From: Dechloromonas hankyongensis
Lineage (GTDB): Bacteria; Pseudomonadota; Gammaproteobacteria; Burkholderiales; Rhodocyclaceae
Direction of reading: 5' to 3'
DNA: 64,000 bases
Assembly (NCBI RefSeq): GCF_022012295.1
Contig: NZ_JAKLTN010000001.1
Coordinates: 992,001-1,056,000 of the forward strand
Shown here: positions 11,449 to 21,851 of the stretch, piece by piece
Numbering within the stretch: position 1 is the first letter of the stretch
How the letters are laid out: the number at the start of each line of letters is the position of its first letter
Program-made: the position numbers and the translations under genes
Notes under the pieces: model-generated
Told to the model about the DNA's origin: nothing
Database searches by the model: none
The model's input: only the letters and a program-made list of their open reading frames with translations

Positions 11449-14037
11449 TCACGCCTGGTAGAAGGCAAACCGGCCGCGGCCGCTGCGCTTGGCCTGATAC
11501 AGCGCCTGATCGGCCAGTTCGATAAGTTGCTCGGGCTGCTCGCCGTATTCGGGAAACATGGCGATGCCGATACTGCCGCCAATCTGGACCGCGCGCTCAC
11601 CGGACAGTACAAACGGTTTCTGCAACTCGTTGATCAGCGATTGCGCGACATGGGCGGCACCTTCTCGATTGTTGATTTCATCGAGTACCACCACGAATTC
11701 GTCGCCGCCTTGCCGGGCCAGGGTATCGACCCCGCGTAAGCGGTCGCCCAGGCGCTTGGCTACCAATTGCAGCAGTTCGTCTCCGGCGGCATGGCCCAAG
11801 GTGTCGTTGACCGGTTTGAAGCGGTCGAGATCGATGTAGAGGACGGCGCCGAGCATCCGGTGGCGCTTGGCCCGCTCGACGGTATGCTCGAGTCGGGTGG
11901 CCAGCAACAGGCGGTTGGGCAACTCGGTCAGCGCATCGTACTGGGCCAGGCGCTCGAGCTTGGTTTCCGTATGCTGCATGCGGGACATGTCAATCTGCAC
12001 CCCGATATAGTGGGTCAGCTCGCCCTCGGCGTTGCGCACCGAGCTGATGGCGATCCATTCCGGATAGACTTCGCCGCTCTTGCGGCGATTCCAGATTTCG
12101 CCCTGCCAGAATCCCGTTACTTCCAGGCTGTGGTACATGTTGCTGTAGAAGGCCTCGTCGTGGCGGCCCGAGCGCAACAGGCGCATGTTGTTGCCGACGA
12201 CTTCCTCAGCCGCGTATTCGCTGATCGCGGTGAAGGCAGGATTGACCGCGAGTACGGTGCCTTGGATATCGGTGATGACGATGCCTTCCTGCACGCTTGA
12301 AAACACAGCTGCGTGCAGGCGTAGCGTTTCTTCCGATTTGCGGCGCCCGGTCACGTCCTGGGTGACCCCGCGATAACCCTTGAATTCGCCATATACGCCG
12401 AAAATCGGGTCGCCGCTGATGACGAACCAGCGCAGTTCCCCATCTCGATTGACCAAGCCAAGCTCGAAATTGCGAAATGGCTGATGGTTCTCCAGGGTGG
12501 CCCGGTGCTGTGCCCAGGCCGCCGCATCGACCCCGACGCACGGTATTTCCCAGCGGGTTTTGCCGATGTACTCCTGATAGTCGAGTTTGGAATGCTTGGC
12601 GATGGAAGAGGAAATCTGCGTAAAGCGGAAGCGCTCGTCGATAGCCCAGAAATAGTCGGAGGCGATTCCCGCCAGGTTTTTGAGAACCTGCTGTTTCTCG
12701 GCCAGTCTCGCCTCGGTGTTTTTGCGGGAACTGATGTCTTCGACCACCGAAATGAAGTAGTCCGGCGATCCGTCGGCTTTCCGGACCAGGGAAACCGTCA
12801 GGTTGATCCACACGATGGTGCCACTCTTGTGCCAGTAACGCTTCTCCATCGAGTAGAAAGCGAGCTCGCCGGCCAGCACCTGGCGCACGTATTCTTCATC
12901 GAGCGCCAGATCGTCGGGGTGGGTGATGTCCTGAAAGGACTTGTCCAGCAGTTCGTCGCTCGAATAGCCGACGATTTCGCACAGCCGCTCATTGACCCGC
13001 AGCCAGTGTCCGTCCGGCCCGACATGCGCAATGCCGACCGCCGCCTGGTCGAAGGTGGCCCGGAATCGCCGCTCACCCTCCTGCAGCGCGTTATTGGCCG
13101 AGACCAGGAGTTCCCGGGCGGTGGCGATTTCAATGATGGAAGATTCAGCCTCCGGGCTGTCGGTCCCGGTCAGCGAAATGACCTCGCGGGCCAGCCGCCG
13201 GCTGGCCCACAAGCCGCCCAGCACGCTCGCCAGCACGGTGACGACGATGGCCGCGGCGAGCGCCAGGCCGGCGGAAACCAACGGCGTGCGATAGACGTCA
13301 CGGGGGATTTCGAGCACGACGGACCACGGGGCCACCCCCATCGGGGCAACCACCCGTCCCTGCCCGTCGGGATCGCCGGCCGCACCGGTTTTTTCCGGAG
13401 GCCCGACGCGGGCGATGGTTTGCTTGTTCCCATCGACGACGGCCATCGACCATCCCTGGGGCAGGGCCAACTGCTCCAGGCGCTGCTGTAGCTGTTTGGT
13501 CTCGAGGGTGGTCAGCAGCAGTTTGACGGCCTTCCCGTCGCGCAAGACAGGTACCGCGATGGCGACCAGCGGGGCCTTGGCGATGGGGCCGTGCAGCAGA
13601 TCGCTGATCGCCGGTTTTCCCGTCGCCAAGGCTAAAGGAGCAGCCGCCCGCCCATCGGGCCGCGGCAGGGCGGGCAGGGCTGTGCCGTAGGGCGTCCGGG
13701 TATTGAACAGCATGCGCATTTCGGTGTCGGCGAAAATGACATGGCTGTCGAAGCTTTGCTGGAAATTTTGTGCCTCCCGATAGAACTCGGGCCAGCGGGC
13801 GGCATTGTCCGCCAGCGGAGAGAGCGCCAGCATGTTCAGGGACTTGATGCGGGAAGTCAGGTTCTGGTCGAGCGCTGTCGCAAAGTTGTGCGCCAGAAAG
13901 AAAGCCTTTTGATCCCGGCCGTCCTTGGCGACCTGGATGCTGTCTTTGGCGAGGTAAGCCGCCAGCAGCACGAGCGGGGCGATACAAATGCCGATCAGCA
14001 GTGTCAGGAATGCATTCAGTGATTGCTTTTTTTTCAT
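11449..14037 (-). CDS. Membrane PAS-PAS-PAS-GGDEF diguanylate cyclase
   Basis: An 862-residue sensory protein predicted to make cyclic di-GMP. An N-terminal helix (about residues 8-30) and a second near 262-285 bracket a periplasmic Cache-like sensor of about 230 residues. Three PAS domains follow (about 315-440, 445-565, 570-690), each closing with the DxxxRK/R type PAC end. The C-terminal GGDEF domain starts near residue 700 and has the intact RQGGDEFVV motif and [18 protein letters not shown]. There is no EAL domain. Neighbours give no clue to the signal. Multi-PAS architecture suggests integration of redox or small-ligand cues. Confidence 0.9.
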   Translation of the reverse strand: MKKKQSLNAFLTLLIGICIAPLVLLAAYLAKDSIQVAKDGRDQKAFFLAHNFATALDQNLTSRIKSLNMLALSPLADNAARWPEFYREAQNFQQSFDSHVIFADTEMRMLFNTRTPYGTALPALPRPDGRAAAPLALATGKPAISDLLHGPIAKAPLVAIAVPVLRDGKAVKLLLTTLETKQLQQRLEQLALPQGWSMAVVDGNKQTIARVGPPEKTGAAGDPDGQGRVVAPMGVAPWSVVLEIPRDVYRTPLVSAGLALAAAIVVTVLASVLGGLWASRRLAREVISLTGTDSPEAESSIIEIATARELLVSANNALQEGERRFRATFDQAAVGIAHVGPDGHWLRVNERLCEIVGYSSDELLDKSFQDITHPDDLALDEEYVRQVLAGELAFYSMEKRYWHKSGTIVWINLTVSLVRKADGSPDYFISVVEDISSRKNTEARLAEKQQVLKNLAGIASDYFWAIDERFRFTQISSSIAKHSKLDYQEYIGKTRWEIPCVGVDAAAWAQHRATLENHQPFRNFELGLVNRDGELRWFVISGDPIFGVYGEFKGYRGVTQDVTGRRKSEETLRLHAAVFSSVQEGIVITDIQGTVLAVNPAFTAISEYAAEEVVGNNMRLLRSGRHDEAFYSNMYHSLEVTGFWQGEIWNRRKSGEVYPEWIAISSVRNAEGELTHYIGVQIDMSRMQHTETKLERLAQYDALTELPNRLLLATRLEHTVERAKRHRMLGAVLYIDLDRFKPVNDTLGHAAGDELLQLVAKRLGDRLRGVDTLARQGGDEFVVVLDEINNREGAAHVAQSLINELQKPFVLSGERAVQIGGSIGIAMFPEYGEQPEQLIELADQALYQAKRSGRGRFAFYQA

Positions 14038-14144
14038 CGCAAGCTGTCCGCCCTTAGGCGGTGTCCCGGTATCTTTTTGCTATTGGTTGCGGAATGGGAT
14101 TCTGGCAGATGACGGCGGCAAGATGTCCGTCGCCATACAAATAA

Positions 14145-15116
14145 TCATCCTTCCGTCCGCATATCCAGGAACGGGGCCTGTTCCTTCGCGATCAACCGCC
14201 CCTCGCGCCAGCTGCCGTCACGGCAAAGCTCGCCGACCAGCGTCTGCACCACCCGGGCCACGGCCAGGGTGGCAGCCGAGGCGGGGATGTGGCGGGAGGC
14301 GCAGAGCATGACGCGGCGGCTCAGGTGTTCCGGGGCAATCGGCACGGCGCGCAGTTCGCCGCGCTCCAGTTCGCGCTGCATCGGCATCGGCGGCAACAGA
14401 GTGTGGCCGAGTCCGGCGAGCAGGCTGGTGCGCAGGATGCTGATCGAGCTGATGTCGGCCACGACGTTGGGGGCAGCCAGTCCGGCCTGGCGGGCGGCGG
14501 CTTCGACGATGGGGCGGACGCCGTGCGGCTGAGCGGGAAGGATGAGCGGCAGGCGCAGGGCGTCGCGCAGGCCGATCGGGCCGCTGGGTGCATCCGGGGC
14601 ATCGGCCGGCGAGATGAGCAGCAGCGCTTCGTCGAGCAGCGGGTGGCAGCGGAATTCGTCGAGCCGGCCGTCGTCGAAGAGCACCGCCAGATGGAGCAGG
14701 CCGGTCCGCAACTGCGGCACCAGGTTGCCGGTGAGTTCTTCGGTCAGTTCCAGTTCGACGCGGGGCAGGGCGGCGCGCACGGCCTTGAGCAGCGGCAGGG
14801 CGAGGGCCTGCGAAATGCTGTGCGGGATGCCGAAGATGACCTTGCCGACCGCTTCGCCCTCGGCCTGGGTGACGCTCTGCCGGGCATCCTCGACCTGGCG
14901 CAGGATGGCCAGGGCGTGCGGGTGGAAGGCGCGGCCGGCCGCCGTGAGTTCGACGCCGCGCGGCAGGCGCTGAAAGAGGGGCTGGCCGAGTTCGCTTTCC
15001 AGTTGCGCCAGCTGCTGGCTGAGCGCCGACTGCGCGACAAAGACCGCACTGGCGGCCTTGGAGAAGCTGCCGTGTTCGGCAATGGCGAGAAAGTAGCGGA
15101 GCTGGCGCAGTTCCAT
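14145..15116 (-). CDS. LysR-family transcriptional regulator
   Basis: A 323-residue DNA-binding regulator. The N-terminal winged helix-turn-helix is typical: MELRQLRYFLAIAEHGSFSK, then a recognition helix containing SALSQQLAQLE. Residues 90-300 form the LysR substrate-binding domain. LysR genes usually lie divergent from their target, but the 294 bases upstream here contain no divergent gene; the next gene on that side is a chemoreceptor ending toward it. The target and inducer are unknown. It may be an orphan or may act at a distance. Confidence 0.9.
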   Translation of the reverse strand: MELRQLRYFLAIAEHGSFSKAASAVFVAQSALSQQLAQLESELGQPLFQRLPRGVELTAAGRAFHPHALAILRQVEDARQSVTQAEGEAVGKVIFGIPHSISQALALPLLKAVRAALPRVELELTEELTGNLVPQLRTGLLHLAVLFDDGRLDEFRCHPLLDEALLLISPADAPDAPSGPIGLRDALRLPLILPAQPHGVRPIVEAAARQAGLAAPNVVADISSISILRTSLLAGLGHTLLPPMPMQRELERGELRAVPIAPEHLSRRVMLCASRHIPASAATLAVARVVQTLVGELCRDGSWREGRLIAKEQAPFLDMRTEG

Positions 15117-15338
15117 GGCGAAACGGGAAATTAACGATGTTGCAGTCTATCGTTTTTCCAGATGCCGTTATCACAATTCTTAATTTTTCAGATGGCTCAC
15201 GCTGGGTTCTAATGGCCTCAACTGATCTGCACCGACGCTTCCGGCCACCAGCCGGGAGACTTGGCCGAACCCCGGCTCCGGTTGGTCCGGACAGGCGCTG
15301 CTTACCGGTAGCGTTGCCCCGGCAGGGGAATGGAACAA

Positions 15339-15365
15339 GGGCAGGCCGGCATCGCCGGTCTGCCC
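15339..15365 (-). terminator. Hairpin terminator after the 4HB chemoreceptor gene
   Basis: GGGCAGGCCGGC pairs with GCCGGTCTGCCC (12 pairs including one wobble, ATC loop). On the minus strand it is followed by TTGTT and on the plus strand by TTTGCCTTTG. Its place, 46 bases after the chemoreceptor stop codon, fits a terminator for that gene and insulates the LysR gene. Confidence 0.6.
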
Positions 15366-15410
15366 TTTGCCTTTGTGCGGCTTACTCGCCGTGGCGAGGG
15401 GCGGTACCGC

Positions 15411-17036
15411 TCAGATGCGGAAGGCGGCGACCGCCTGATGGCTTTCGGCCGCCAGTTTTTGCAGGCGAACGGCGGTGTCGGCCACCGAGCGCACGGCGAT
15501 GCTGTTTTCCTCCGAGCGTTGGGCGATGTTTTCGACATTGGCGGCGATTTCGTTGCTCGCCGTGCCCTGTTCGCTCAGCGCGTTGGAGATGTCGGTCACC
15601 GTCTGCATGACCTGGCGGGCGCCGTCGTTGATGCTGAGCATCGATTGGCTCGACTTGCGCGCCAGGTTCACGCCGTCCTCGACGCGGGCGACGCTTTCGG
15701 CCATGGTGCTGACCGCCTGGTGGGCGTTGTCCTGGACGGCGGCGACCATTTCCGAAATTTCCGTGGTCGCCTTGGCAGTCCGCTCGGCAAGCTTGCGGAC
15801 CTCGTCGGCGACCACGGCGAAGCCGCGTCCGGCCTCGCCGGCGCGGGCCGCCTCGATGGCGGCATTGAGGGCAAGCAGGTTGGTCTGGTCGGCGACGTCC
15901 TTGATCACGCCGACGATGCCGCTGATCCGTTGCGAGCTTTCGCCCATTTCGCGGATGGTGTTCGAGGCGTCGTGCACGGTGGCCGAGATGCGCTGCATTT
16001 CGGCGACGGTGTGTTCGATGGCCTGATTGCCGGCATCCGACAGCTCGCCGGTTTGCGTGGTGACGGCGTGGGCCTGGCGGGCGCTGTCCGAAACGTGGTT
16101 GATGGACACCGTCATCTGTTCGACGGCCGCAGCCATCGACGAGGCCGCTTCGGATTGCAGCGCCGTGGCGCTGGCCACCTGATGCGAGGCGGTCGCCATT
16201 TCCTGCGCCGAAGTGGCGACGCCCTCGGCATTGCGGTGCAGTTCGGCCAGCATTCGGCGCAGGCTGGTCTGCATCTTGTGGGTCGCTGCCATCAGGCTGT
16301 GCGCGTCGTTGTCACGCACCGGGATGGTGGCCGTCAGGTCGCCTTCGGCGATACGCTCGATCACTTCCTGGGCGGCGGCCGGTTCGCCGCCGAGCGGGCC
16401 GGTGACCGAACGGATCACCCACAGGGCGAGGCCGATCGACACGACGAGCGCCGCACAAACGATGCCTATGCTCAGGTTGCGGGCATTGCCGTAATGCTCG
16501 TGGGCCTGAACGACGGCGCGGGCGACCTGCTCGTCCTGATAAGCGTTGAAATCCTTGAGCGCCGTCTGGTACTGCAGCAGGATGGGGCGCAGCTCGCTGT
16601 TCAGGTAGCGCCGCGCTTCGTCGGCCGATCCCGCTTCGATGGTCGCCATCAGCTTTTCCTGGCCCTCGATGTAGCGGCCGCGTTGCGCCTTGGCCCGTTC
16701 GAGGATTTCGCGGGCGTGCGGGTCGCTGACCAGCGGCCAGAGCTTTTCGATGTCCTTCAGGATGGAGGCCCGGTTATCGAGCACGGCCTGCTTCTGGCGG
16801 GCGAGATCGTCGCGGTTCTCGGCGAGCAGCATGTTGCGCAGCGCGATGGCGATCTGATTGGTCTTGGTGATGATGCTGTTGCTCAGGCCGACCATCTCAA
16901 CCTGAGTTTCGATGGTCCGCGTATTGGTGTCGAGCAGGGACAGATTGGAAATGCCGATGGCGGCAACGGTCAGGACGAGGGCAATGATGACGCTGAAGCC
17001 AATGCCGAGTCGGCTGGCGACGGTGAGGTTTGGCAT
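15411..17036 (-). CDS. Methyl-accepting chemotaxis protein (four-helix-bundle sensor)
   Basis: A 541-residue chemoreceptor. Transmembrane helices at about residues 9-31 and 190-210 enclose an all-helical periplasmic domain of the 4HB_MCP type, followed by a HAMP segment and a cytoplasmic signalling domain. The kinase-contact tip shows the near-invariant segment [20 protein letters not shown] and [12 protein letters not shown]. No C-terminal CheR-docking pentapeptide is seen (it ends AAFRI). The gene is isolated, with terminators on both sides and a candidate promoter at 17165. Ligand unknown. Confidence 0.93.
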   Translation of the reverse strand: MPNLTVASRLGIGFSVIIALVLTVAAIGISNLSLLDTNTRTIETQVEMVGLSNSIITKTNQIAIALRNMLLAENRDDLARQKQAVLDNRASILKDIEKLWPLVSDPHAREILERAKAQRGRYIEGQEKLMATIEAGSADEARRYLNSELRPILLQYQTALKDFNAYQDEQVARAVVQAHEHYGNARNLSIGIVCAALVVSIGLALWVIRSVTGPLGGEPAAAQEVIERIAEGDLTATIPVRDNDAHSLMAATHKMQTSLRRMLAELHRNAEGVATSAQEMATASHQVASATALQSEAASSMAAAVEQMTVSINHVSDSARQAHAVTTQTGELSDAGNQAIEHTVAEMQRISATVHDASNTIREMGESSQRISGIVGVIKDVADQTNLLALNAAIEAARAGEAGRGFAVVADEVRKLAERTAKATTEISEMVAAVQDNAHQAVSTMAESVARVEDGVNLARKSSQSMLSINDGARQVMQTVTDISNALSEQGTASNEIAANVENIAQRSEENSIAVRSVADTAVRLQKLAAESHQAVAAFRI

Positions 17037-17164
17037 GAGATTTTCCGGATGGGATGGATGTGGGATGGTGCGCTGGCGGTGACGGATACTGCCGGCACGG
17101 TTGCTTGTTTTGACTTGTGCTATTTGACGAGAACCGGGTATTCCTTTTGGAATATACCGGCGAC

Positions 17165-17170
17165 ATTATA
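17165..17170 (-). promoter_or_regulatory. Candidate -10 box for the 4HB chemoreceptor gene
   Basis: Read on the minus strand this is TATAAT, with TCAACA 18 bases upstream as a weak -35. It lies about 130 bases before the chemoreceptor ATG and just beyond the terminators of the preceding operon. A TATTCC-TTTT-GGAATA hairpin (17139-17154) lies in the would-be leader. In the remaining part of this 334-base gap I see only the two terminator hairpins listed separately. Confidence 0.4.
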
Positions 17171-17221
17171 GGCATGGCTTGGCCTTGTTGTTGATAGATA
17201 TCAAATAACTATACCTTTTGG

Positions 17222-17247
17222 CAAAAAACGGATTTCTGCCGTTTTTC
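17222..17247 (-). terminator. Distal intrinsic terminator of the RiPP-TIR-STAND operon
   Basis: On the minus strand AAAAACGG-CAGAAAT-CCGTTTTTT forms an 8-bp stem whose descending arm runs into a T tract, the classic A-stem/U-tract layout. It is the second of two hairpins after the STAND gene stop. Confidence 0.7.
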
Positions 17248-17291
17248 GGCGCAGTGGCGGACGGAACGCGGCCGCATCGCCGCCAGGCAGT

Positions 17292-17331
17292 AAAAGGTCA
17301 GGCTTTCCGCCGGACGAAGGCGGAAAGCCTG
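17292..17331 (-). terminator. Proximal hairpin terminator of the RiPP-TIR-STAND operon
   Basis: CAGGCTTTCCGCC pairs perfectly with GGCGGAAAGCCTG (13 bp, 7-base loop). On the minus strand it is followed by ACCTTTTA, a short U-tract. It starts 40 bases after the STAND gene stop codon, so two tandem hairpins close the operon. Confidence 0.65.
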
Positions 17332-17370
17332 GCTGCCGGCCCGCTCGTCGAGGTAAGGATAGTCCGTTTT

Positions 17371-20300
17371 CTATTGTGCGGCCGGCGTTCCCGGCGGATT
17401 TTGATGGGCCGGTGACGGCGCCGGGGCGTGGTTGACCACTTCCCGGCCCAGCTTGACGAGGGCGGACGTGCTCCACGGTGCACCGACGAATTCCCTCTTG
17501 TCGTCCTTTTGGCGTACCGCCAGCCACCCCTCGTAGGGACCAGAAACGCCTACCATCCAGTCGGCCCCGGCCCAGCGGGCACCGGCGAACGGTGAAATGC
17601 TGGCGACCGGCACGGGGGTCGTTTCGGCCAGCAGGTCGAGCAATATCGGCTCGTCGTAGACGCCGATCAGCACCTTGCTGGCGTAGTTCGGCCCGGCGCG
17701 TTGGGCGGTAGGCGCCCGTCCTGGCCCGGCCGCTCCCGGCTTTTGAATCTGGAAGCAATGCTTGTCGTGGTGATACATCAGGGAATCGAAGCCCGGCGTT
17801 ATCCCCAGTTCCTTCAGCCGCTTGTTCAACCGGCCGCAGCCGGAGTCCTCCGGCGCCTCGGCGGCCAGTGGCTGCCAGTCCTGGTCGCTGCCCGGGCTGC
17901 CGATGATGCGCTGCGCCCCGTCGGCGAACAGGCGCCATGACAGGCCGGCGACGCGAACGCCGATGCCGCCGACCTCTCGCCAGGACAGCACGCTTTTGAC
18001 GCGCGGATCGCCGTCCTGTTTCGGCTGCGCCTCGATTTCCTTGCGCAGGATGGCGACCGCTTCCTCGCCGATGACCTGGGTCAGCAATTCGGCGCGCGCG
18101 GACAGCGACTTTTCATCATCGTCCCAATGGATCTTGAACAGGCTGACCGAAGGCGGTTCGTCGGACAGCCCGCTGCGCGAAACCGCCATGTAGCGGATCC
18201 GGGCGTCGAACAGGATGAAGGTATCGGGCGAATTATTGGGTTTGCTGATCAGGTCGACCGTCTGGCAAGTTCCGTCCTGCTTCGCATAGCGGGCGGAATA
18301 CAGTTCGACGTCTTCCCATTGGTCGTAATCGCGCTTCTTGACGAAGATGCCCCTTCCCTTGCTGGCTTCTGGGTACAGTACACCGCGCACCGCCTTGCCT
18401 TTGCCGGCCTGGTCGACTACGCAGTCGAGCGCCAGCGGCTTGTCGGGAATGAATTTCTCCTGTTTGAATTCGCCGGCATCGGGATTGGTGGCGCTGTGCC
18501 ACATGCCGGTGGTCAGGCGGCGGCGCAGGTTGCCATTCACGTAATAGTCGGTATCGTGGAATTCGAGCAGCTTCTTGGCCAGGGTCACCTGGGGCAGCCA
18601 GTTGAACAGATTGCTGGCCGGGCTGCGCACGTAGGCCGACTGATCCCGGCCCATGGCGGCCAGGTCGGCCGCCGCCAGCAATTTGGCCAGTTCGCGGTCG
18701 GCCGCGCCGAGGTCCGGGGTCGCGCTGTCGGCATAACGCAGTTCGACCTGCTGGCGGGCCATGCCGAATTTGTCCACGGCCATCATCACCGGGTAGGTGG
18801 CGACAAAAGGCGCCAGTACGAAAAACGCGCCGGTAATGACCCAGCGCTTGCGCCGCCGGGTCTGCGCCTCGCGTTTCTGTTCCGCCACCATGCGCTCCTG
18901 GCGTTCAGTGGCCCGCCGCGCGTTTTCCTGCGCCTTGTGCTCCCGTTCTTCCAGGATCCGCCTGGCTTCGGCTTCGGCGTCGAGCAGGGCGCGCGAACTG
19001 GCGATATAGTCCGCCACCTCGGTCTTGACGACGCCGAGCCGTTCGCCTTCGCGAAACTGTTTCAGGGTGCGGAACCACTCGTCGCGCAGGTCGGCCTGCA
19101 TCAATACCGGGCCCAGGCCGGCCGCATCGAGGCGGATCAGTTCGGCCTGGCCGAGCAGCAGTTCCGGCCGCCGGGCCGCTTCCTGCCAATCGGAACAGCG
19201 GCGCAGCACGTTCAGGAACTCTTCGAAGCGCTCGGCCTCCGCGTCCACCAGTCCGCGGAAATGCGACCAGCCGCGGATGAAGGATTCGTGCGACACCTTG
19301 AGCGTCACCCGGGCCGGGTTTTCCTTGTCCCAATACAGGTAATGGACGGAATCGAGATAACCGTTCTCGAGCAGATCCCGCAGTTTGTCCGTCCGCGTGG
19401 CATCGCCGGCAAACAGGCCGGGATCGTTCACGTCCAGCCGCTGCTGGTTGTAAGTCCCGTTGTTGGGGTCCTTGAACGCCAGCCGTTCCAATACGAAATC
19501 GATGTGCTTGCGGTCCTCGTCCGACTTGTCGTCGTAGGTCGCCTTCGCCCAGTTCTCCAGGCTGGCGCGCAAGGTGTTCAGGTCGTCCCGCTGGCGCAGC
19601 CAGCCGGCTTCCTTCGCCTTGGGGTCGGCGCCCAGCTCCAGGTCGCCCCATTGGATATCGTTCGGCACCCCGTGCTGGCCATCGACCCCGCAACGCGCAC
19701 TCGCCACCTGCCAGATCCTGGCCAGCAGATGCTGCAATAGCGGCAGATGGTCCGGGTCGTCTGCGATCCGCTCCACGTCCTTGAGCAGGCGGGCGATGAC
19801 GGCATCGGCGAAGACGATGTCGTCGGGCAGGCTGGATGCGCTGTCGCCCCGCTGCAGCAGGCGCAGGAAAACCTTGGCCGGCCCGGTGATGGCATCGCGC
19901 AGCTCGTCCTCGTCGGGCCGGCGAACCAGATAGACCGACTCGTTGATCGCATCCGGTAATTCGAGATAGCCGGCGCAGTCGGCGAGGTGTTCGCTGCGCA
20001 TGGTCAGGATGACGAAGCAGCGGGGATGCGGGCTGAAAAAATGATCGATGATCGCCTCGATCAGCGTGCGGGTGTCGGCATTCCCCTTGTTGTTGGGGTG
20101 AAAGAGTTCTTCGAACTGGTCGATGACGAAGAGAAAACGGGCATTTTTCCGGTCCGGTCCGGCGGCCGGAAGGTCTTCGGTGTAGGCGTCGACCAGGCGG
20201 GCGAAGCCGGCCCCCTGGCGGAAAATGGTTGCGATGCCGTCCAGGCGACGGGCGTTTTCCCGGTCTGCATCGACATTGCCGGCCTCGGCCGTTTGCCCCT

Positions 20301-20721
20301 GCTTCTCCAGCCGCCGGCGCACGGGCAGTTCGGCCGGTTCGAGCTGTTGCGAAAACTTCCAGGCCAGGCGGGTGATGGGCGTCTGGTTGGCCGGGACATC
20401 TGCCTCGCTTGCGCTGTCGCCGGTGGGCAGCATGGCCGTGGTGCCCGGCGTGAAGACGACCGGCACCCAGTAGTCGCCAGCGTCGGGAATGCCGTAGCCG
20501 CGCAGTTTCGGAACGACGCCGGCACGCACCAGCGACGACTTGCCGGAGCCCGAACCGCCGACCACGGCGACGAACTGGCTTTGCGTCAGGCGTTTGACGA
20601 CATCGTCGATCTGCCGCTTGCGGCCGAGAAACAGCGCCGCCTCGTGGTCGAGGAAAGGGCGCAGGCCGGGATAGGGCGAGGTCGGAAAGCGGAACGCGCC
20701 CAGCCCGTTGGTGCCGCTCAT
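17371..20721 (-). CDS. nSTAND1-type NTPase with one transmembrane helix and an extracytoplasmic C-terminal domain
   Basis: A 1116-residue signal-transduction NTPase. Residues 16-23 read PYPGLRPF and are followed by ALFLGR, the entry motif of nSTAND1 domains. Walker A is GGSGSGKSS with Lys61, and Walker B is FVIDQFEELF (198-207, Asp201). An all-helical region continues to about 560, then a charged coiled coil (about 565-625), an RRRKR stop-transfer cluster and one transmembrane helix (about 627-650). The last 465 residues match no family I know and should lie outside the cytoplasm. The ATG overlaps the stop of the TIR gene (ATGA), which fixes the start; the longer frame upstream is antisense-like noise. 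STAND ATPases act as ligand-triggered oligomeric switches. Here it is the last gene of the RiPP operon and probably the regulator or partner of the TIR protein (inference). Confidence 0.88.
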   Translation of the reverse strand: MSGTNGLGAFRFPTSPYPGLRPFLDHEAALFLGRKRQIDDVVKRLTQSQFVAVVGGSGSGKSSLVRAGVVPKLRGYGIPDAGDYWVPVVFTPGTTAMLPTGDSASEADVPANQTPITRLAWKFSQQLEPAELPVRRRLEKQGQTAEAGNVDADRENARRLDGIATIFRQGAGFARLVDAYTEDLPAAGPDRKNARFLFVIDQFEELFHPNNKGNADTRTLIEAIIDHFFSPHPRCFVILTMRSEHLADCAGYLELPDAINESVYLVRRPDEDELRDAITGPAKVFLRLLQRGDSASSLPDDIVFADAVIARLLKDVERIADDPDHLPLLQHLLARIWQVASARCGVDGQHGVPNDIQWGDLELGADPKAKEAGWLRQRDDLNTLRASLENWAKATYDDKSDEDRKHIDFVLERLAFKDPNNGTYNQQRLDVNDPGLFAGDATRTDKLRDLLENGYLDSVHYLYWDKENPARVTLKVSHESFIRGWSHFRGLVDAEAERFEEFLNVLRRCSDWQEAARRPELLLGQAELIRLDAAGLGPVLMQADLRDEWFRTLKQFREGERLGVVKTEVADYIASSRALLDAEAEARRILEEREHKAQENARRATERQERMVAEQKREAQTRRRKRWVITGAFFVLAPFVATYPVMMAVDKFGMARQQVELRYADSATPDLGAADRELAKLLAAADLAAMGRDQSAYVRSPASNLFNWLPQVTLAKKLLEFHDTDYYVNGNLRRRLTTGMWHSATNPDAGEFKQEKFIPDKPLALDCVVDQAGKGKAVRGVLYPEASKGRGIFVKKRDYDQWEDVELYSARYAKQDGTCQTVDLISKPNNSPDTFILFDARIRYMAVSRSGLSDEPPSVSLFKIHWDDDEKSLSARAELLTQVIGEEAVAILRKEIEAQPKQDGDPRVKSVLSWREVGGIGVRVAGLSWRLFADGAQRIIGSPGSDQDWQPLAAEAPEDSGCGRLNKRLKELGITPGFDSLMYHHDKHCFQIQKPGAAGPGRAPTAQRAGPNYASKVLIGVYDEPILLDLLAETTPVPVASISPFAGARWAGADWMVGVSGPYEGWLAVRQKDDKREFVGAPWSTSALVKLGREVVNHAPAPSPAHQNPPGTPAAQ

Positions 20722-21851
20722 TTCGGCTCCTCGGTACCGGCCAGCAGGCGCTGGCGTTTGCGCTCCAGGACCTTGGTCAGAAAGATGACCAGCGCCGTGC
20801 CATCCTGGTCGGCGATGTGCAGGCCGCCTTGCCCATCCGGCTCGAATTTCAGGACCTGCCAGTTTGACACGCGGTTGGCCTCCGGCGGCTTGCCGCCGGG
20901 CTCCATCAGGTAGGCGATGATGCAGGGCGCGGCGGTCCTGCCGCGCAGCTTGCCTTCGACCATCGTGATCTGCGCCAGCAGCGACTCCGAAGTCTTCTTG
21001 TCCCACAACAGGACGACGCCATCGGCATCGTCGAGATAGGGGCGGCTGTTGATTTCGTTCATCGGTAGACCGGTTGGCCGCACGTACAGAGAGGGTTCGA
21101 CGTGCTCGCTGGCGATCAGCTGGTCCCAGCTCTTGGTGACCTGTTTGCCCAGCGACTCCCAATAGGTTTCCTGCCGCTCGTTGCTCTCGATGTAAATGCG
21201 CACGGTGGCGGAGTCCTCGGTCGGCGCGGGGGCGACTAGCTGTTTGCTGCGGGTCGCAGCCTGGCGGATTTTGTCGGCCAGCCCCTCGCGGATTTCGACG
21301 AAGGCCTCCCAGAACGCATTGGAGACGACCCGCCGCTTGCCTTCGGCCGAATTGTCGTCGCCGGAATAGATCGGCACCGGCCGGTTCGGCTTGGCCAGCT
21401 GGTAAAAAGGCATCCACAGCTGCCCTTCGAAGGGGCAGATGGTCTTCCAGGCGTCGCGGCTGGTCAGCGTGTCGATCGCGTCCTTGGACATCGCAATGAC
21501 GTAGAGCCGATAGCGGAATCCATCCTCGCCGAAATGTTTGCGGAAATATTCCAGTTCCTTCAGGCACCATTTCGAGTCGAGGTAGTTGTCGTGCACGAAC
21601 AGGAACAGCGAAAACGAATCGCGCACGTTGTCTTCCAGGCGCTCGTTGAGCACGCCGGAGACCAGGGGATCGTCGCCGCACAGGTGGATGGGCGGCAATT
21701 TGATGCCCCGCAAGCGGCTGGGCAAGGAATAGAACAGTTCGTCCTTGAAGCAGGACACCCACTGATTCCAGCCCTCGTCGTCCGGCACCGAATAGCTGAA
21801 GAATGCATAAAACCGGCATTCGGAAAACGGGCGCTCCATTGCTTCAGTCAT
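20718..21851 (-). CDS. TIR-domain protein, FxsC-like context
   Basis: A 377-residue protein starting with a TIR fold. Visible elements are YAFFSYS (strand A, residues 15-21), FLFVHDNYL (83-91) and SKWCLKELEYF (93-103), in which Glu99 sits where the catalytic Glu of TIR NAD-hydrolases lies. After about residue 175 a second alpha/beta region repeats TIR-like spacing: VRIYIESNE, then ADGVVLLWDK and LLAQI, suggesting a degenerate second TIR-like domain. The start at 21851 is set by the ATGA overlap with the maturase stop and matches the first TIR residues. Enzymatic TIRs cleave NAD+ in bacterial immunity; in actinobacterial Fxs loci a TIR-like protein (FxsC) accompanies a cyclophane-forming radical SAM enzyme. 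Activity here is inferred. Confidence 0.87.
   Translation of the reverse strand: MTEAMERPFSECRFYAFFSYSVPDDEGWNQWVSCFKDELFYSLPSRLRGIKLPPIHLCGDDPLVSGVLNERLEDNVRDSFSLFLFVHDNYLDSKWCLKELEYFRKHFGEDGFRYRLYVIAMSKDAIDTLTSRDAWKTICPFEGQLWMPFYQLAKPNRPVPIYSGDDNSAEGKRRVVSNAFWEAFVEIREGLADKIRQAATRSKQLVAPAPTEDSATVRIYIESNERQETYWESLGKQVTKSWDQLIASEHVEPSLYVRPTGLPMNEINSRPYLDDADGVVLLWDKKTSESLLAQITMVEGKLRGRTAAPCIIAYLMEPGGKPPEANRVSNWQVLKFEPDGQGGLHIADQDGTALVIFLTKVLERKRQRLLAGTEEPK

Noticed and set aside
15330-17171. 613-residue plus-strand frame
   Set aside because: Antisense to the chemoreceptor gene, with shadow composition.
20722-21819. N-terminal extension of the STAND gene to 1482 residues
   Set aside because: The extra 366 codons are out-of-frame TIR gene sequence with low-complexity Arg/Ala content, and the ATGA overlap at 20718-20721 plus the PYPGLRPF motif soon after set the start at 20721.
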